Positions 1 to 6,156 of a stretch of 10,839 nt of DNA are shown piece after piece. This DNA is from JAAYCB01 sp012744395. GTDB lineage: Bacteria > Planctomycetota > Planctomycetia > Pirellulales > Thermoguttaceae. Position 1 is the first letter of the stretch. The number at the start of each line of letters is the position of its first letter. The translations under genes and the position numbers were made by a program. Where the stretch lies: assembly GCA_028703175.1 (NCBI GenBank), contig JAQVNJ010000171.1, positions 1 to 10,839 of the forward strand. The letters are read 5' to 3'. Below the pieces are notes generated by a model that was not told where the DNA came from, made no database searches, and was given only the letters and a program-made list of their open reading frames with translations.

Positions 1-7
1 TGCGAAG

Positions 8-80
8 TGGAGCGGAGGAGGGTCGAACTCCCGACCTCAGCATTGCGAACGCTGCGCTCTCCCAACTGAGCTACCGCCCC
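8..80 (-). tRNA. tRNA-Ala (anticodon CGC)
   Basis: Read on the minus strand, a 73-nt cloverleaf folds completely. It has a 7-bp acceptor stem (GGGGCGG with CCGCTCC), a D arm GCTC/GAGC, an anticodon stem CAGCG/TGCTG around the loop TTCGCAA, a T arm GGGAG/CTCCT around TTCGACC, and discriminator A. The anticodon is CGC, which reads GCG (Ala). The acceptor stem carries the G3-U70 wobble pair, the classic alanine identity element, so the assignment does not rest on the anticodon alone. The 3' CCA is not encoded (the next bases are CTT) and must be added enzymatically. A strong promoter lies 44 bp upstream of the tRNA 5' end. The terminator would fall outside the window. Confidence 0.97.
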
Positions 81-123
81 GCACCGAGTCCAGCAGGCGC
101 CCCTCCGGACCGGCGATGCTAAG

Positions 124-152
124 ATTCTAGATCGTACCGCCCGGTTTGTCAA
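124..152 (-). promoter_or_regulatory. Sigma70-type promoter of tRNA-Ala
   Basis: On the minus strand, TTGACA (147-152) is a perfect -35 consensus. It is separated by exactly 17 bp from TAGAAT (124-129), a 5/6 match to the -10 consensus. Transcription would start near 117, giving a leader of about 37 nt before the tRNA 5' end at 80, to be removed by RNase P. The element overlaps the last codons of the upstream peptidase gene on the same strand, and its -10 box contains that gene's TAG stop codon (127-129). Confidence 0.8.
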
Positions 153-819
153 AAGGGGGCGCCCAGTCGCACGATGGGCAGTAAAGACGGTCCCATCGCC
201 GATTCGGGCAGCGCCGGTCCAAGCAGCCCAAGGCCTCGGCCGGCGCAAGCGCGATCGGCCGATGGCAGCGGCCGCAGGCCAGGGCGGCCGGAAGCGGCGC
301 TCCGCAGTCTCCGCACCGCAGGGGCCCCTTCTCCTCTGGTCCGATTGCCAACAGGACTCCCCCGACGATCTCGCACGCGCCGTCAATCGGCTTCCAAAGC
401 TGCTCCAATTCCGCAAGCGGCAGACTGCGGCCTGCCCCGAAATGGGGGTCGTGAAGCACGACCTCTTCACGATCGAGCTTGACCAACACCGTGAAGTGGC
501 CCAAGGCGGAGCCGGCATCAAGCCGATGGTTGAGGACAACCCGCGCCCCGCTTCCGGCCATCCGTCGCAGCAGGCCGATCGGGAACGCAGCCTGGAGAAT
601 CGCCGCCGAGAGGCCTTGCCGCAGGGCGTCCTCGGCCAGCCGATGGGTCCGGCAGACGCGTTCGTTCGGCCGGACCTCCTCCGCGATCCGATCCCAGATG
701 TCCTCCTGCCGGCAGTCCATGCCGAACGACTGGTAGACCATCGCCAGCGCCGCTGCCCCGCACGCGCGGCCGCCCGCGACGATCTGCTGCCGCTGGTACG
801 GAATCGGAAATGCGCCCAT
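127..819 (-). CDS. C39-like cysteine peptidase with two zinc ribbons
   Basis: The 230-residue product looks like a papain-fold peptidase of the C39 type. Residues 8-35 carry Gln11/Gln12 (oxyanion Gln) followed by Cys20-Gly21 in RACGAAALAMV. GHFTVLV supplies His108, and VVLHDPHFG supplies Asp124, completing a Cys-His-Asp triad in the usual order. After about residue 160, two four-cysteine clusters follow: C169-x2-C172-x9-C182-x2-C185, and C199-x4-C204-x9-C214-x2-C217, which read as zinc ribbons. No signal peptide or membrane segment is visible, so it is probably cytoplasmic, unlike ABC-exporter C39 domains that cleave double-Gly leaders. No clear Shine-Dalgarno precedes the ATG, but the next Met (27) would lose Cys20, so this start is favoured. 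It runs divergently from kdsD, and its end overlaps the tRNA-Ala promoter. The substrate is unknown; a structural, non-proteolytic role is possible. Confidence 0.8.
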   Translation of the reverse strand: MGAFPIPYQRQQIVAGGRACGAAALAMVYQSFGMDCRQEDIWDRIAEEVRPNERVCRTHRLAEDALRQGLSAAILQAAFPIGLLRRMAGSGARVVLNHRLDAGSALGHFTVLVKLDREEVVLHDPHFGAGRSLPLAELEQLWKPIDGACEIVGGVLLAIGPEEKGPLRCGDCGAPLPAALACGRCHRPIALAPAEALGCLDRRCPNRRWDRLYCPSCDWAPPFDKPGGTI

Positions 820-880
820 GATCGCGATTGGCCGAAGTCCAAGGTGGGGCAGGCGTGTCTGGCGGGACCGCCGGGACGCA

Positions 881-909
881 ATTGTACGTCCATCCAGCGG
901 GGCTAGCGA
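881..909 (-). promoter_or_regulatory. Possible promoter of the C39-like peptidase gene
   Basis: On the minus strand, TACAAT (881-886) matches the -10 consensus 5/6 and lies about 60 bp upstream of the peptidase ATG. At 17-bp spacing the -35 position reads TCGCTA (904-909), only 3/6. The -10 hexamer is the same as that of the kdsD promoter candidate facing the other way. This is a weak call. Confidence 0.25.
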
Positions 910-1041
910 GGAGGGCTGCTCATCCCCCTAGAATGACGGGCGCAGACAGTCAAGACTGGGACGGGCGCCGCGCCGGAGGGTCGATTCTCGCCAGAGACTG
1001 GGCCGGCACGGGGCCGTGTGCGTAGGATCTTACAGGGCCGG

Positions 1042-1057
1042 GGCAATCCCGATTGCC
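1042..1057. repeat. 16-bp palindrome upstream of kdsD promoter
   Basis: GGCAATC and GATTGCC form perfect 7-bp arms around a 2-bp centre. The palindrome ends 13 bp before the candidate -35 box of kdsD, a plausible place for a dimeric regulator to bind. It could equally be a small RNA hairpin or chance. No regulator gene lies beside it. Confidence 0.35.
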
Positions 1058-1070
1058 TGGAATGTCCGCG

Positions 1071-1099
1071 TTGCTGGAAATGGCTGTAGAAGCTACAAT
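1071..1099 (+). promoter_or_regulatory. Candidate promoter of kdsD operon
   Basis: TTGCTG (1071-1076, 3/6 to the -35 consensus) is followed after 17 bp by TACAAT (1094-1099, 5/6 to the -10 consensus). Predicted transcription starts near 1106, about 45 bp before the kdsD ATG. The -10 box overlaps a small inverted repeat, TGTAG-AAG-CTACA (1085-1097). Confidence 0.45.
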
Positions 1100-1150
1100 C
1101 GGCCGGCTCCAACCCTGTCGGCAATTTCTTCCGTCAAGGATGACGAATCG

Positions 1151-2239
1151 ATGAGCTGGGAAGCTCCCCAAACGGCGGCCAGGCTGTCTGGCTTCGAACA
1201 ACTCCGACTGGCCCGCGAGATTCTCTTGCAGGAGGGCGCGGCGATCCGGGCAATCGCCGAGCGCCTCGATCGGCGTTTCTGCCATGCGGTCGAGCTGGTC
1301 CACGGGTGCCGGGGGAGTCTGATTGTCTCCGGGATGGGCAAGGCGGGGCTGGTGGGGCAGAAGCTCGCCGCCACGTTCGCCTCGACGGGCACTCCCTCCC
1401 ATTTCCTCCACCCGGCGGAAGCGGTCCACGGCGACCTCGGCCGGGTGCAGCCCCACGACGTTGTCTTGATGCTCTCCCAGAGCGGCGAGACGGAGGAGGT
1501 GGTCCGGCTGCTGCCATGCTTTCACGAGATGCACCTACCGCTGATCGCCGTCACCGCGCGCTCCGAGAGCACGCTCGGCAGGGCGGCGGCGGTCGTGCTG
1601 GAATTGGGTCCGCTGAGCGAGGCGGGCGCGTTGGGGCTGGCTCCCACGAGCAGCACCACGGCGATGCTCGCGATCGGCGACGCGTTGGCCCTGGTCGCCA
1701 GCCAGATGCGGCAATTCGGCGCGGAAGACTTCGCCCGCTTCCATCCCGCCGGCAGCCTGGGGCGGAAGCTGAGCCGGGTCGAGCAATACTGCCGCCCCTT
1801 GCGGCTCTGCCGGATCGCCGCGGAGTCGATGACCGTCCGCGAGGTCTTCGTGCAGCGGAGCATGCCCGGCCGCCGCACCGGGGCGATCATGCTCGTCGAT
1901 GGGGAGCGGCGGTTGACGGGCCTGTTTACCGACAGCGACTTGGCCCGGCTCTTCGAACACCGCCGCGAGGAGGCCTTCGATCAGCCGATTCAGGCGGTGA
2001 TGACCGCCCGGCCGCTGACCGTGCTGGCCGGCGAAAAGATGGCCGAGGCGGTGGCATTGATGGCCAGGCGGAAGATCAGCGAACTGCCGGTGGTCGACGC
2101 CCAGCGGCGCCCGCTGGGGCTGATCGACCTGACCGATGTCGTCGCCCTGTTCCCGCAATTGGACGAGCTGGCCGAGCCGGAGGATTCCGCCGAGACGCTC
2201 CGCGGCGCCGGCGCGACCGACCGCCGGCGGAGCGCCTGA
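1151..2239 (+). CDS. kdsD: Arabinose-5-phosphate isomerase (KdsD/KpsF/GutQ type)
   Basis: This enzyme interconverts D-ribulose 5-phosphate and D-arabinose 5-phosphate, the first committed step to Kdo for LPS. The 362-residue product has a SIS domain (about 45-205) followed by two CBS repeats (about 222-335). The segments SGMGKAGLVG, ATFASTGTPSHFLHPAEAVH, SQSGETEEV, LAPTSSTTAMLAIGDALA and FHPAGSLGRKL are characteristic. From recall of E. coli KdsD, its catalytic residues Lys59, Glu111, Glu152 and His193 align without gaps to Lys64, Glu116, Glu157 and His198 here. The ATG at 1151 is preceded by AAGGA at a 10-nt spacing. The frame stays open upstream to 1016, but that stretch does not resemble the family and contains the candidate promoter. 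The usual EAC after the isomerase loop is EAG here. kdsC follows after 29 bp, so the two are probably cotranscribed. Confidence 0.95.
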   Translation: MSWEAPQTAARLSGFEQLRLAREILLQEGAAIRAIAERLDRRFCHAVELVHGCRGSLIVSGMGKAGLVGQKLAATFASTGTPSHFLHPAEAVHGDLGRVQPHDVVLMLSQSGETEEVVRLLPCFHEMHLPLIAVTARSESTLGRAAAVVLELGPLSEAGALGLAPTSSTTAMLAIGDALALVASQMRQFGAEDFARFHPAGSLGRKLSRVEQYCRPLRLCRIAAESMTVREVFVQRSMPGRRTGAIMLVDGERRLTGLFTDSDLARLFEHRREEAFDQPIQAVMTARPLTVLAGEKMAEAVALMARRKISELPVVDAQRRPLGLIDLTDVVALFPQLDELAEPEDSAETLRGAGATDRRRSA

Positions 2240-2268
2240 CCCGTGAAACCCCGCGAACCAAGCAGACC

Positions 2269-2790
2269 ATGAATCTCCAGTCCAAATGCCAGGTGATCGA
2301 GCTGTTGCTCGCCGACGTCGATGGGGTGTTGACCGACGGCTCGATCATCTACAACAACCAGGGGATCGAGACGAAGCGATTCCATGTCCGCGACGGAGTG
2401 GGCATCAAGCTCTGGCAGAAGAGCGGCAACCGCTTCGGGATCGTCACCCAGCGGAGCTCCCACGCGGTCCGTGTCCGGGCGGGCGAACTGGGGGTCGACC
2501 TGGTGCGGCAGGGGGCGGCCGAGAAGACGGCGGCCGTCAGCGCGATCGTCGAAGAGCTGGGGCTCGGGTTGGAGCGGGTGGCCTACATCGGCGACGATCT
2601 GCCCGACCTGCCGGTGATCCGCCTGGTTGGACTGGGCGTGGCCGTGGCGGATGCCGCCGACGAGGTCCGCGCGGAGGCCGATTACGTGACATCGCTCGGC
2701 GGCGGCCGCGGGGCGGTCCGCGAGGCCGTGGAGATGATCCTCAAGAGCCAGCGGCGCTGGGAGGATGTCGTCCGCTCCTACCTGACTTGA
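2269..2790 (+). CDS. kdsC: 3-deoxy-D-manno-octulosonate 8-phosphate phosphatase
   Basis: KdsC hydrolyses Kdo 8-phosphate to Kdo and phosphate in the cytoplasm, ahead of CMP-Kdo formation. The 173-residue product is a cap-less HAD phosphatase of normal KdsC length. Motif I is LLLADVDGVLTDG, with nucleophile Asp16 and acid/base Asp18. Motif II is IVTQRSS, with Thr60. Motif III is Lys86 in AEKTAAV, and motif IV is YIGDDLPDLPVI, with Asp109, Asp110 and Asp113. GLGVAVADA and GGGRGAVRE near the C-terminus are also typical. Motif II usually reads TGR; here it is TQR. The ATG was chosen because motif I then sits at the usual distance from the N-terminus; the longer open frame upstream is the kdsD shadow. 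No strong Shine-Dalgarno is seen, so translational coupling to kdsD is possible. The LptC/LptA-like gene follows after 60 bp. Confidence 0.95.
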   Translation: MNLQSKCQVIELLLADVDGVLTDGSIIYNNQGIETKRFHVRDGVGIKLWQKSGNRFGIVTQRSSHAVRVRAGELGVDLVRQGAAEKTAAVSAIVEELGLGLERVAYIGDDLPDLPVIRLVGLGVAVADAADEVRAEADYVTSLGGGRGAVREAVEMILKSQRRWEDVVRSYLT

Positions 2791-2850
2791 GCCCGACCCA
2801 TACCAAGCGAGGTTTGCGCCGGGCGCGACGTTCCGGCGCGCGGGGATTTC

Positions 2851-5800
2851 ATGGCGCGTCTGATCCGGGTGATTACGAGCTTCGCCGCCGTTTCGACGGC
2901 CTACTGCGTGTACGCGCTGGTTGCCGTGCCGCTGATCGAGCCGCCGGCCAGGTCGCCGCAGTCCAGGCCCGCCCGCGCGGACCGGGGCCGGAACGCCAGC
3001 CGGGTCGACGCGGGGCTGGCCGAGCTGGAGGGGCTGATTCCACCCGAAGCCCGGCAGAAGCTTGAACACCCGAAAATCCTCGAAAGCGATCAGCTCAAGC
3101 TGCTGCTCTGCGACTACAAGAATCTCGGCGACGGCCGGGTCCGCATCCAGCCCTGCTTGTTGATTTACAGGCCCGCCGACGGGGCCGAAGGGGCGGCGGC
3201 CCCGGTCGTCCTCTACGCGCCGGACGGCGCGCTAATGCGCTTCGACCGGCCGCTGGACCTCCGCCGGGGCAATATCGGCCAGCCCGTCGCCGGCAGGCTC
3301 CTGGGCGAAATCACGATCCGCAGCCCGGGCCGGCAGCCCGGCCCTCACGACGACCTGGAGATCATCACGCGCGACGTGCAACTCACCGGCGACCGGATTT
3401 CGACGCAGAATCCGGTCCGCTTTCGCTATGGGGCCAGTTTCGGCAGCGGCCGCAACCTGGAGATCACGCTCCGCGGCGACGAGGACGGGCCCCGCGCCGG
3501 CCGGGAAAGCCTGAAGATCACCGGGATCGAGCTGTTTGAAGTCCGCCAGCTCGACCGCCTGCACCTCGAATTCCCCACGGCCAATCCGGCCGCGGTGGCC
3601 GGCGGCGGCCAGGCTGCCGCGCCTTCCGATTGGGATTCGCGACGCCCCCTGGAGATCACCTGCCGCGGACCGTTCCGCTTCGATCCCGTTCGGCAGTTCG
3701 CCACCTTCGCCGAACACGTCGACGTGCTCCAACTGAATCCCAATGGGCCGGTCGACCAGATCAACTGCGAGCGGCTGACGATCCACTTCTCCCGCTCGCG
3801 CCAAGGGCTGCTGGAATTGTCCGCCCCGAACCGCGCCGCACGCCACGCCGACCGATCGCGGGAGGCTTCCCTTCAGGTCCGAGAGATCGAGGCGATCGGC
3901 AATCCGGTGATTGTGCGGGCGCCCACCCGCGACGCGGAAGCCCGCGGCGAGCGCCTGGCCTACGACGTGCAGCAGGAGCAGATCGTGCTGGAGGGGAGCG
4001 GGGATGTCTTCCTCCGCCAGGGGAAGAACGAAATCCGCGCGCGGAGCGTCCGCTACCGGTCCAAGGGCCAGGGGCGGCTCGGCGAGCTTTTCTCGCGGGG
4101 GCCGGGCTGGATGCGCGGCGCGCTTGCCGAGCGGCCCGGCCAGGAAGTCCTCGTCCGCTGGGGGCAGCGGTTCCAGCTCCAGCCGTACGAGGAACAGCAC
4201 GTCGCGTCGCTCGCCGGCGGGGTGGAATTGAACTACGCGGGGATCGGCAATCTCAAGGCGGGCGAGATCCACTGCTGGCTGTTCGAGCTTCCCGCCGGTC
4301 CCGGCCGTGAAAAACTCGAAGTCAAGCCCGACCGGATGCTCGTCCAAGGGCACGAGGCCGGCAGCGCCACGCCCGCCGCCCCCAGCCGGCAGCGCTCCCT
4401 TCCGCGCCCGCTCCCCGCGGCCACGGACGATCGGGATTCCGCCCCGCAGTATGCGGTGGAAATCGATTCGCCCCAAGTCTTCGGCGGCGTCAACCGGATG
4501 GAGGTCTGGTTCGAGGAGCCGGCTCGCCCGGCCGCGGCCCCTGGCTTGCCGGCGGCGGGACCGCCCGGCGGGACCGCCGCCGGCAAGCCAGGCACGCCGC
4601 TTGCCGACCAACTCGAGGCGGACCCGGCGGAGCCCCTCCAACGGCGATTCCGCGTTCGCGGCCAGCTTGTGCAATCCCGCGTGCTGATCCGCGAGCGGAG
4701 AGGGGAATTGTCGGAATTGATGCTCGAAGGCGACGTCGAGCTCGATGAAATCCCCCTGCGGCAAGCCTCGGAACAGCCGATCCGCGTCCGCGGCGACCGG
4801 ATTCAGGCGATCGACGCGGAGAGTCCAAACACCAACATCTCGGTGATCGGGCGGCCCGCCCAGTTCAGCGGGCGCGGGCTGACCCTGACCGGCACCAACA
4901 TCAACGTCAACGCTGGGACGAACCGGCTCTGGATCGATGGCTCCGGGCAGATGGAATTGCCGTTGGACCGCGATCTGAAGGGCGAGCCGCTGGCCCAGCC
5001 CGGCACGATCCAGGTGAACTGGCAGCAGCGGATGGATTTTGACGGCCAGACGGCCCTCTTCGAAGAGGCCGTGACCGCAAACACGGCCAGCGAGGTGCTG
5101 CGGACCGAGACCCTCGAAGTGCGGTTCACCCGGCCGATCCAGTTCCGCCAGGCCGGATCGCAGCCCGCCCCGGACCTCGACCGCCTGACATGCCGGGGCG
5201 GCGTCCTGTTTGAAGGGCGCGGCTTCGAACAGGCCGCCCAGGTCGCGTGGCAACAGTTCGAGGCGGAACAACTCTGGATCGACCGCACGAGGGGCGAAAT
5301 CCATGCCCAGGGCCCGGGCCGCGTCACCTCGATTCGCCCCCGGGTCGCCGAACTGCCGCTGCGGCGCGGTGCGGAGCCCCACCGGGCACTGCCGCCCTCC
5401 GCGGACGCAGCCAAGCTGGCCTGCCTCGACGTGCGCTTCCAGGACGCGCTCCGCGGAGACATCGGCAACCGCAAAATCGTCTTTCACGACCAGGTGCAGT
5501 GTGTTTATGGCGATCTCGCCTCGTGGCAGTCGCGGCTCGATATCCACGATCCCGATTCGCTCGGAGAGGCCGGCGTGAAACTCAGCGCGGATCAACTTGC
5601 CGTGGCCGAAGCGATCGCGCCGCTGACCGGCCGCCAGTCGGTCGAATTGGAGGCACAGGGCAACGTCATCGCCGAAAATCGCACCTACACCGCCCGGGCA
5701 TCGCGGATGACCTACAGCGAAAGCAAGGACCTGCTGATCCTCGAAGGCAATGGCCATGTGCCGGCCGAACTGGCCCACCAGAAATTCATCGGCGGACCCG

Positions 5801-5904
5801 TGCTCACCTCGGCCGCCCGGCAAATCTACTTCTGGCCGTCGACCAAGAGCGTCAAGGTGGCGGACGGCCGATCCCTGGAAATGAACGGGATCGACCGACC
5901 GTGA
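2851..5904 (+). CDS. Large LptC/LptA (OstA)-like LPS transport protein
   Basis: The 1017-residue product starts with a short basic N-terminus and one hydrophobic segment (about 6-29), giving a signal-anchor topology with the rest in the periplasm. Residues 75-240 resemble LptC in layout. Further on, several beta-rich stretches have the OstA/LptA pattern of a polar residue pair, a structure-switch line and a modified-strand line. Examples are RQFATFAEHVDVL (281-293), ERLAYDVQQEQIVLEGSGDV (367-386), TALFEEAVTAN (734-744) and the best one, VELEAQGNVIAENRTYTARA (931-950), followed by SRMTYSESKDLLILEGNGHV. A Pro/Ala/Gly/Arg-rich linker (about 505-590) divides the protein. By family knowledge LptC and LptA form the periplasmic bridge that carries LPS outward. 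The position right after kdsC is where lptC-lptA normally lie, so I infer one chain doing both jobs. LptC is about 190 and LptA about 185 residues in E. coli, so this is far longer. No lptB follows. The ATG fits the membrane anchor; GGGGA lies only 4 nt before it. Confidence 0.72.
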   Translation: MARLIRVITSFAAVSTAYCVYALVAVPLIEPPARSPQSRPARADRGRNASRVDAGLAELEGLIPPEARQKLEHPKILESDQLKLLLCDYKNLGDGRVRIQPCLLIYRPADGAEGAAAPVVLYAPDGALMRFDRPLDLRRGNIGQPVAGRLLGEITIRSPGRQPGPHDDLEIITRDVQLTGDRISTQNPVRFRYGASFGSGRNLEITLRGDEDGPRAGRESLKITGIELFEVRQLDRLHLEFPTANPAAVAGGGQAAAPSDWDSRRPLEITCRGPFRFDPVRQFATFAEHVDVLQLNPNGPVDQINCERLTIHFSRSRQGLLELSAPNRAARHADRSREASLQVREIEAIGNPVIVRAPTRDAEARGERLAYDVQQEQIVLEGSGDVFLRQGKNEIRARSVRYRSKGQGRLGELFSRGPGWMRGALAERPGQEVLVRWGQRFQLQPYEEQHVASLAGGVELNYAGIGNLKAGEIHCWLFELPAGPGREKLEVKPDRMLVQGHEAGSATPAAPSRQRSLPRPLPAATDDRDSAPQYAVEIDSPQVFGGVNRMEVWFEEPARPAAAPGLPAAGPPGGTAAGKPGTPLADQLEADPAEPLQRRFRVRGQLVQSRVLIRERRGELSELMLEGDVELDEIPLRQASEQPIRVRGDRIQAIDAESPNTNISVIGRPAQFSGRGLTLTGTNINVNAGTNRLWIDGSGQMELPLDRDLKGEPLAQPGTIQVNWQQRMDFDGQTALFEEAVTANTASEVLRTETLEVRFTRPIQFRQAGSQPAPDLDRLTCRGGVLFEGRGFEQAAQVAWQQFEAEQLWIDRTRGEIHAQGPGRVTSIRPRVAELPLRRGAEPHRALPPSADAAKLACLDVRFQDALRGDIGNRKIVFHDQVQCVYGDLASWQSRLDIHDPDSLGEAGVKLSADQLAVAEAIAPLTGRQSVELEAQGNVIAENRTYTARASRMTYSESKDLLILEGNGHVPAELAHQKFIGGPVLTSAARQIYFWPSTKSVKVADGRSLEMNGIDRP
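4540..4592. repeat. In-frame palindrome, 19-bp arms, in lptC/lptA-like gene
   Basis: Arms 4540-4558 and 4574-4592 are perfect reverse complements (19 bp each) around a 15-bp GC-rich centre. The centre region also contains two copies of the 12-mer GGCGGGACCGCC (4554-4565 and 4567-4578). The element is translated in the host frame as residues of the form GLPAAGPPGGTAAGKPG, inside a Pro/Ala/Gly linker. That is consistent with a small hairpin repeat tolerated in a flexible region. Confidence 0.75.
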
Positions 5905-5996
5905 CCGGGCCGCGGGGCGGGAGAGAGGAGACAGGAGTCGCGCCTGCTTGCCAAGCTCCTGCTTGGCAGCCAGCGGCAAGCTGGAATATCGCCGCT

Positions 5997-6022
5997 GGTT
6001 CCCAAGCTCCTGCTTGGGAACC
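5997..6022. repeat. REP-like hairpin, 11-bp arms
   Basis: GGTTCCCAAGC and GCTTGGGAACC pair perfectly around the loop TCCT. It overlaps the last two bases of the preceding palindrome, suggesting units joined end to end. Confidence 0.85.
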
Positions 6023-6063
6023 TTCCGATCTTGAAGCAGACGCATTATTATCATTCCAGAAAC

Positions 6064-6114
6064 CGTTCCCAAGCTGGAGCTTGGGAACGAGGTGTAGGCT
6101 GGAGCTTGGGAACG
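6064..6114. repeat. REP-like hairpin with adjacent half-copy
   Basis: CGTTCCCAAGCT (6064-6075) and AGCTTGGGAACG (6078-6089) pair perfectly around GG. After 8 bp, 6098-6114 repeats 6073-6089 exactly (17 bp) in direct orientation, so one and a half units stand in tandem. Confidence 0.85.
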
Positions 6115-6156
6115 CCCCCCTCTGACCCCTGACCACTCCCCTCGGACTGTTCGCAA

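Larger units (their letters stand above)
820..1150. other. Divergent intergenic region, peptidase / kdsD
   Basis: This 331-bp gap separates the minus-strand peptidase gene from plus-strand kdsD. I see no convincing gene in it. It holds a weak minus-strand promoter candidate (881-909), a 7-bp-arm palindrome (1042-1057), a plus-strand promoter candidate (1071-1099) and the kdsD ribosome binding site AAGGA (1136-1140). A GC-rich 13-mer at 861-873 (GGCGGGACCGCCG) recurs inside the lptC/lptA-like gene. Confidence 0.6.
5949..6114. repeat. Cluster of short palindromic repeats (REP-like)
   Basis: The gap between the LPS-transport gene and the glycosyltransferases holds five linked units. They are 5949-5968 (8-bp arms TGCCAAGC/GCTTGGCA), 5970-5998 (arms CCAGCGGC/GCCGCTGG), 5997-6022 (11-bp arms), 6064-6089 (12-bp arms) and a half copy, 6098-6114. 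The shared core is CCCAAGCTnnnGCTTGGG, with variants. An AT-rich patch (6041-6056), unusual for this region, separates the third and fourth units and includes TATTAT (6046-6051), a possible -10 box without a good -35 box. The cluster could affect mRNA ends or be remains of a non-autonomous mobile repeat. No T-run marks an intrinsic terminator. Confidence 0.85.

Noticed and set aside
262..906. Plus-strand open frame of 214 codons opposite the C39-like peptidase
   Set aside because: The minus-strand product has an ordered catalytic triad and eight spaced cysteines. The plus-strand translation shows nothing comparable.
1016..1150. Longer kdsD start at 1016
   Set aside because: The extra 45 residues do not resemble the family and contain the palindrome and promoter. 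ATG 1151 has AAGGA at good spacing.
2286..3065. Plus-strand frame of 259 codons overlapping kdsC and the start of the next gene
   Set aside because: It is a shadow of kdsC in another frame. It lacks domains, and kdsC has all HAD motifs.
5949..6022. CRISPR array from the repeated units upstream of the glycosyltransferases
   Set aside because: The units are self-complementary, vary in sequence and length, touch each other, and have no uniform unique spacers or cas genes.
5852..6136. Minus-strand open frame of 94 codons with KLQLGN and QAGAWEP strings
   Set aside because: The peptide strings are simply the translation of the palindromic repeats, which explain the sequence fully.
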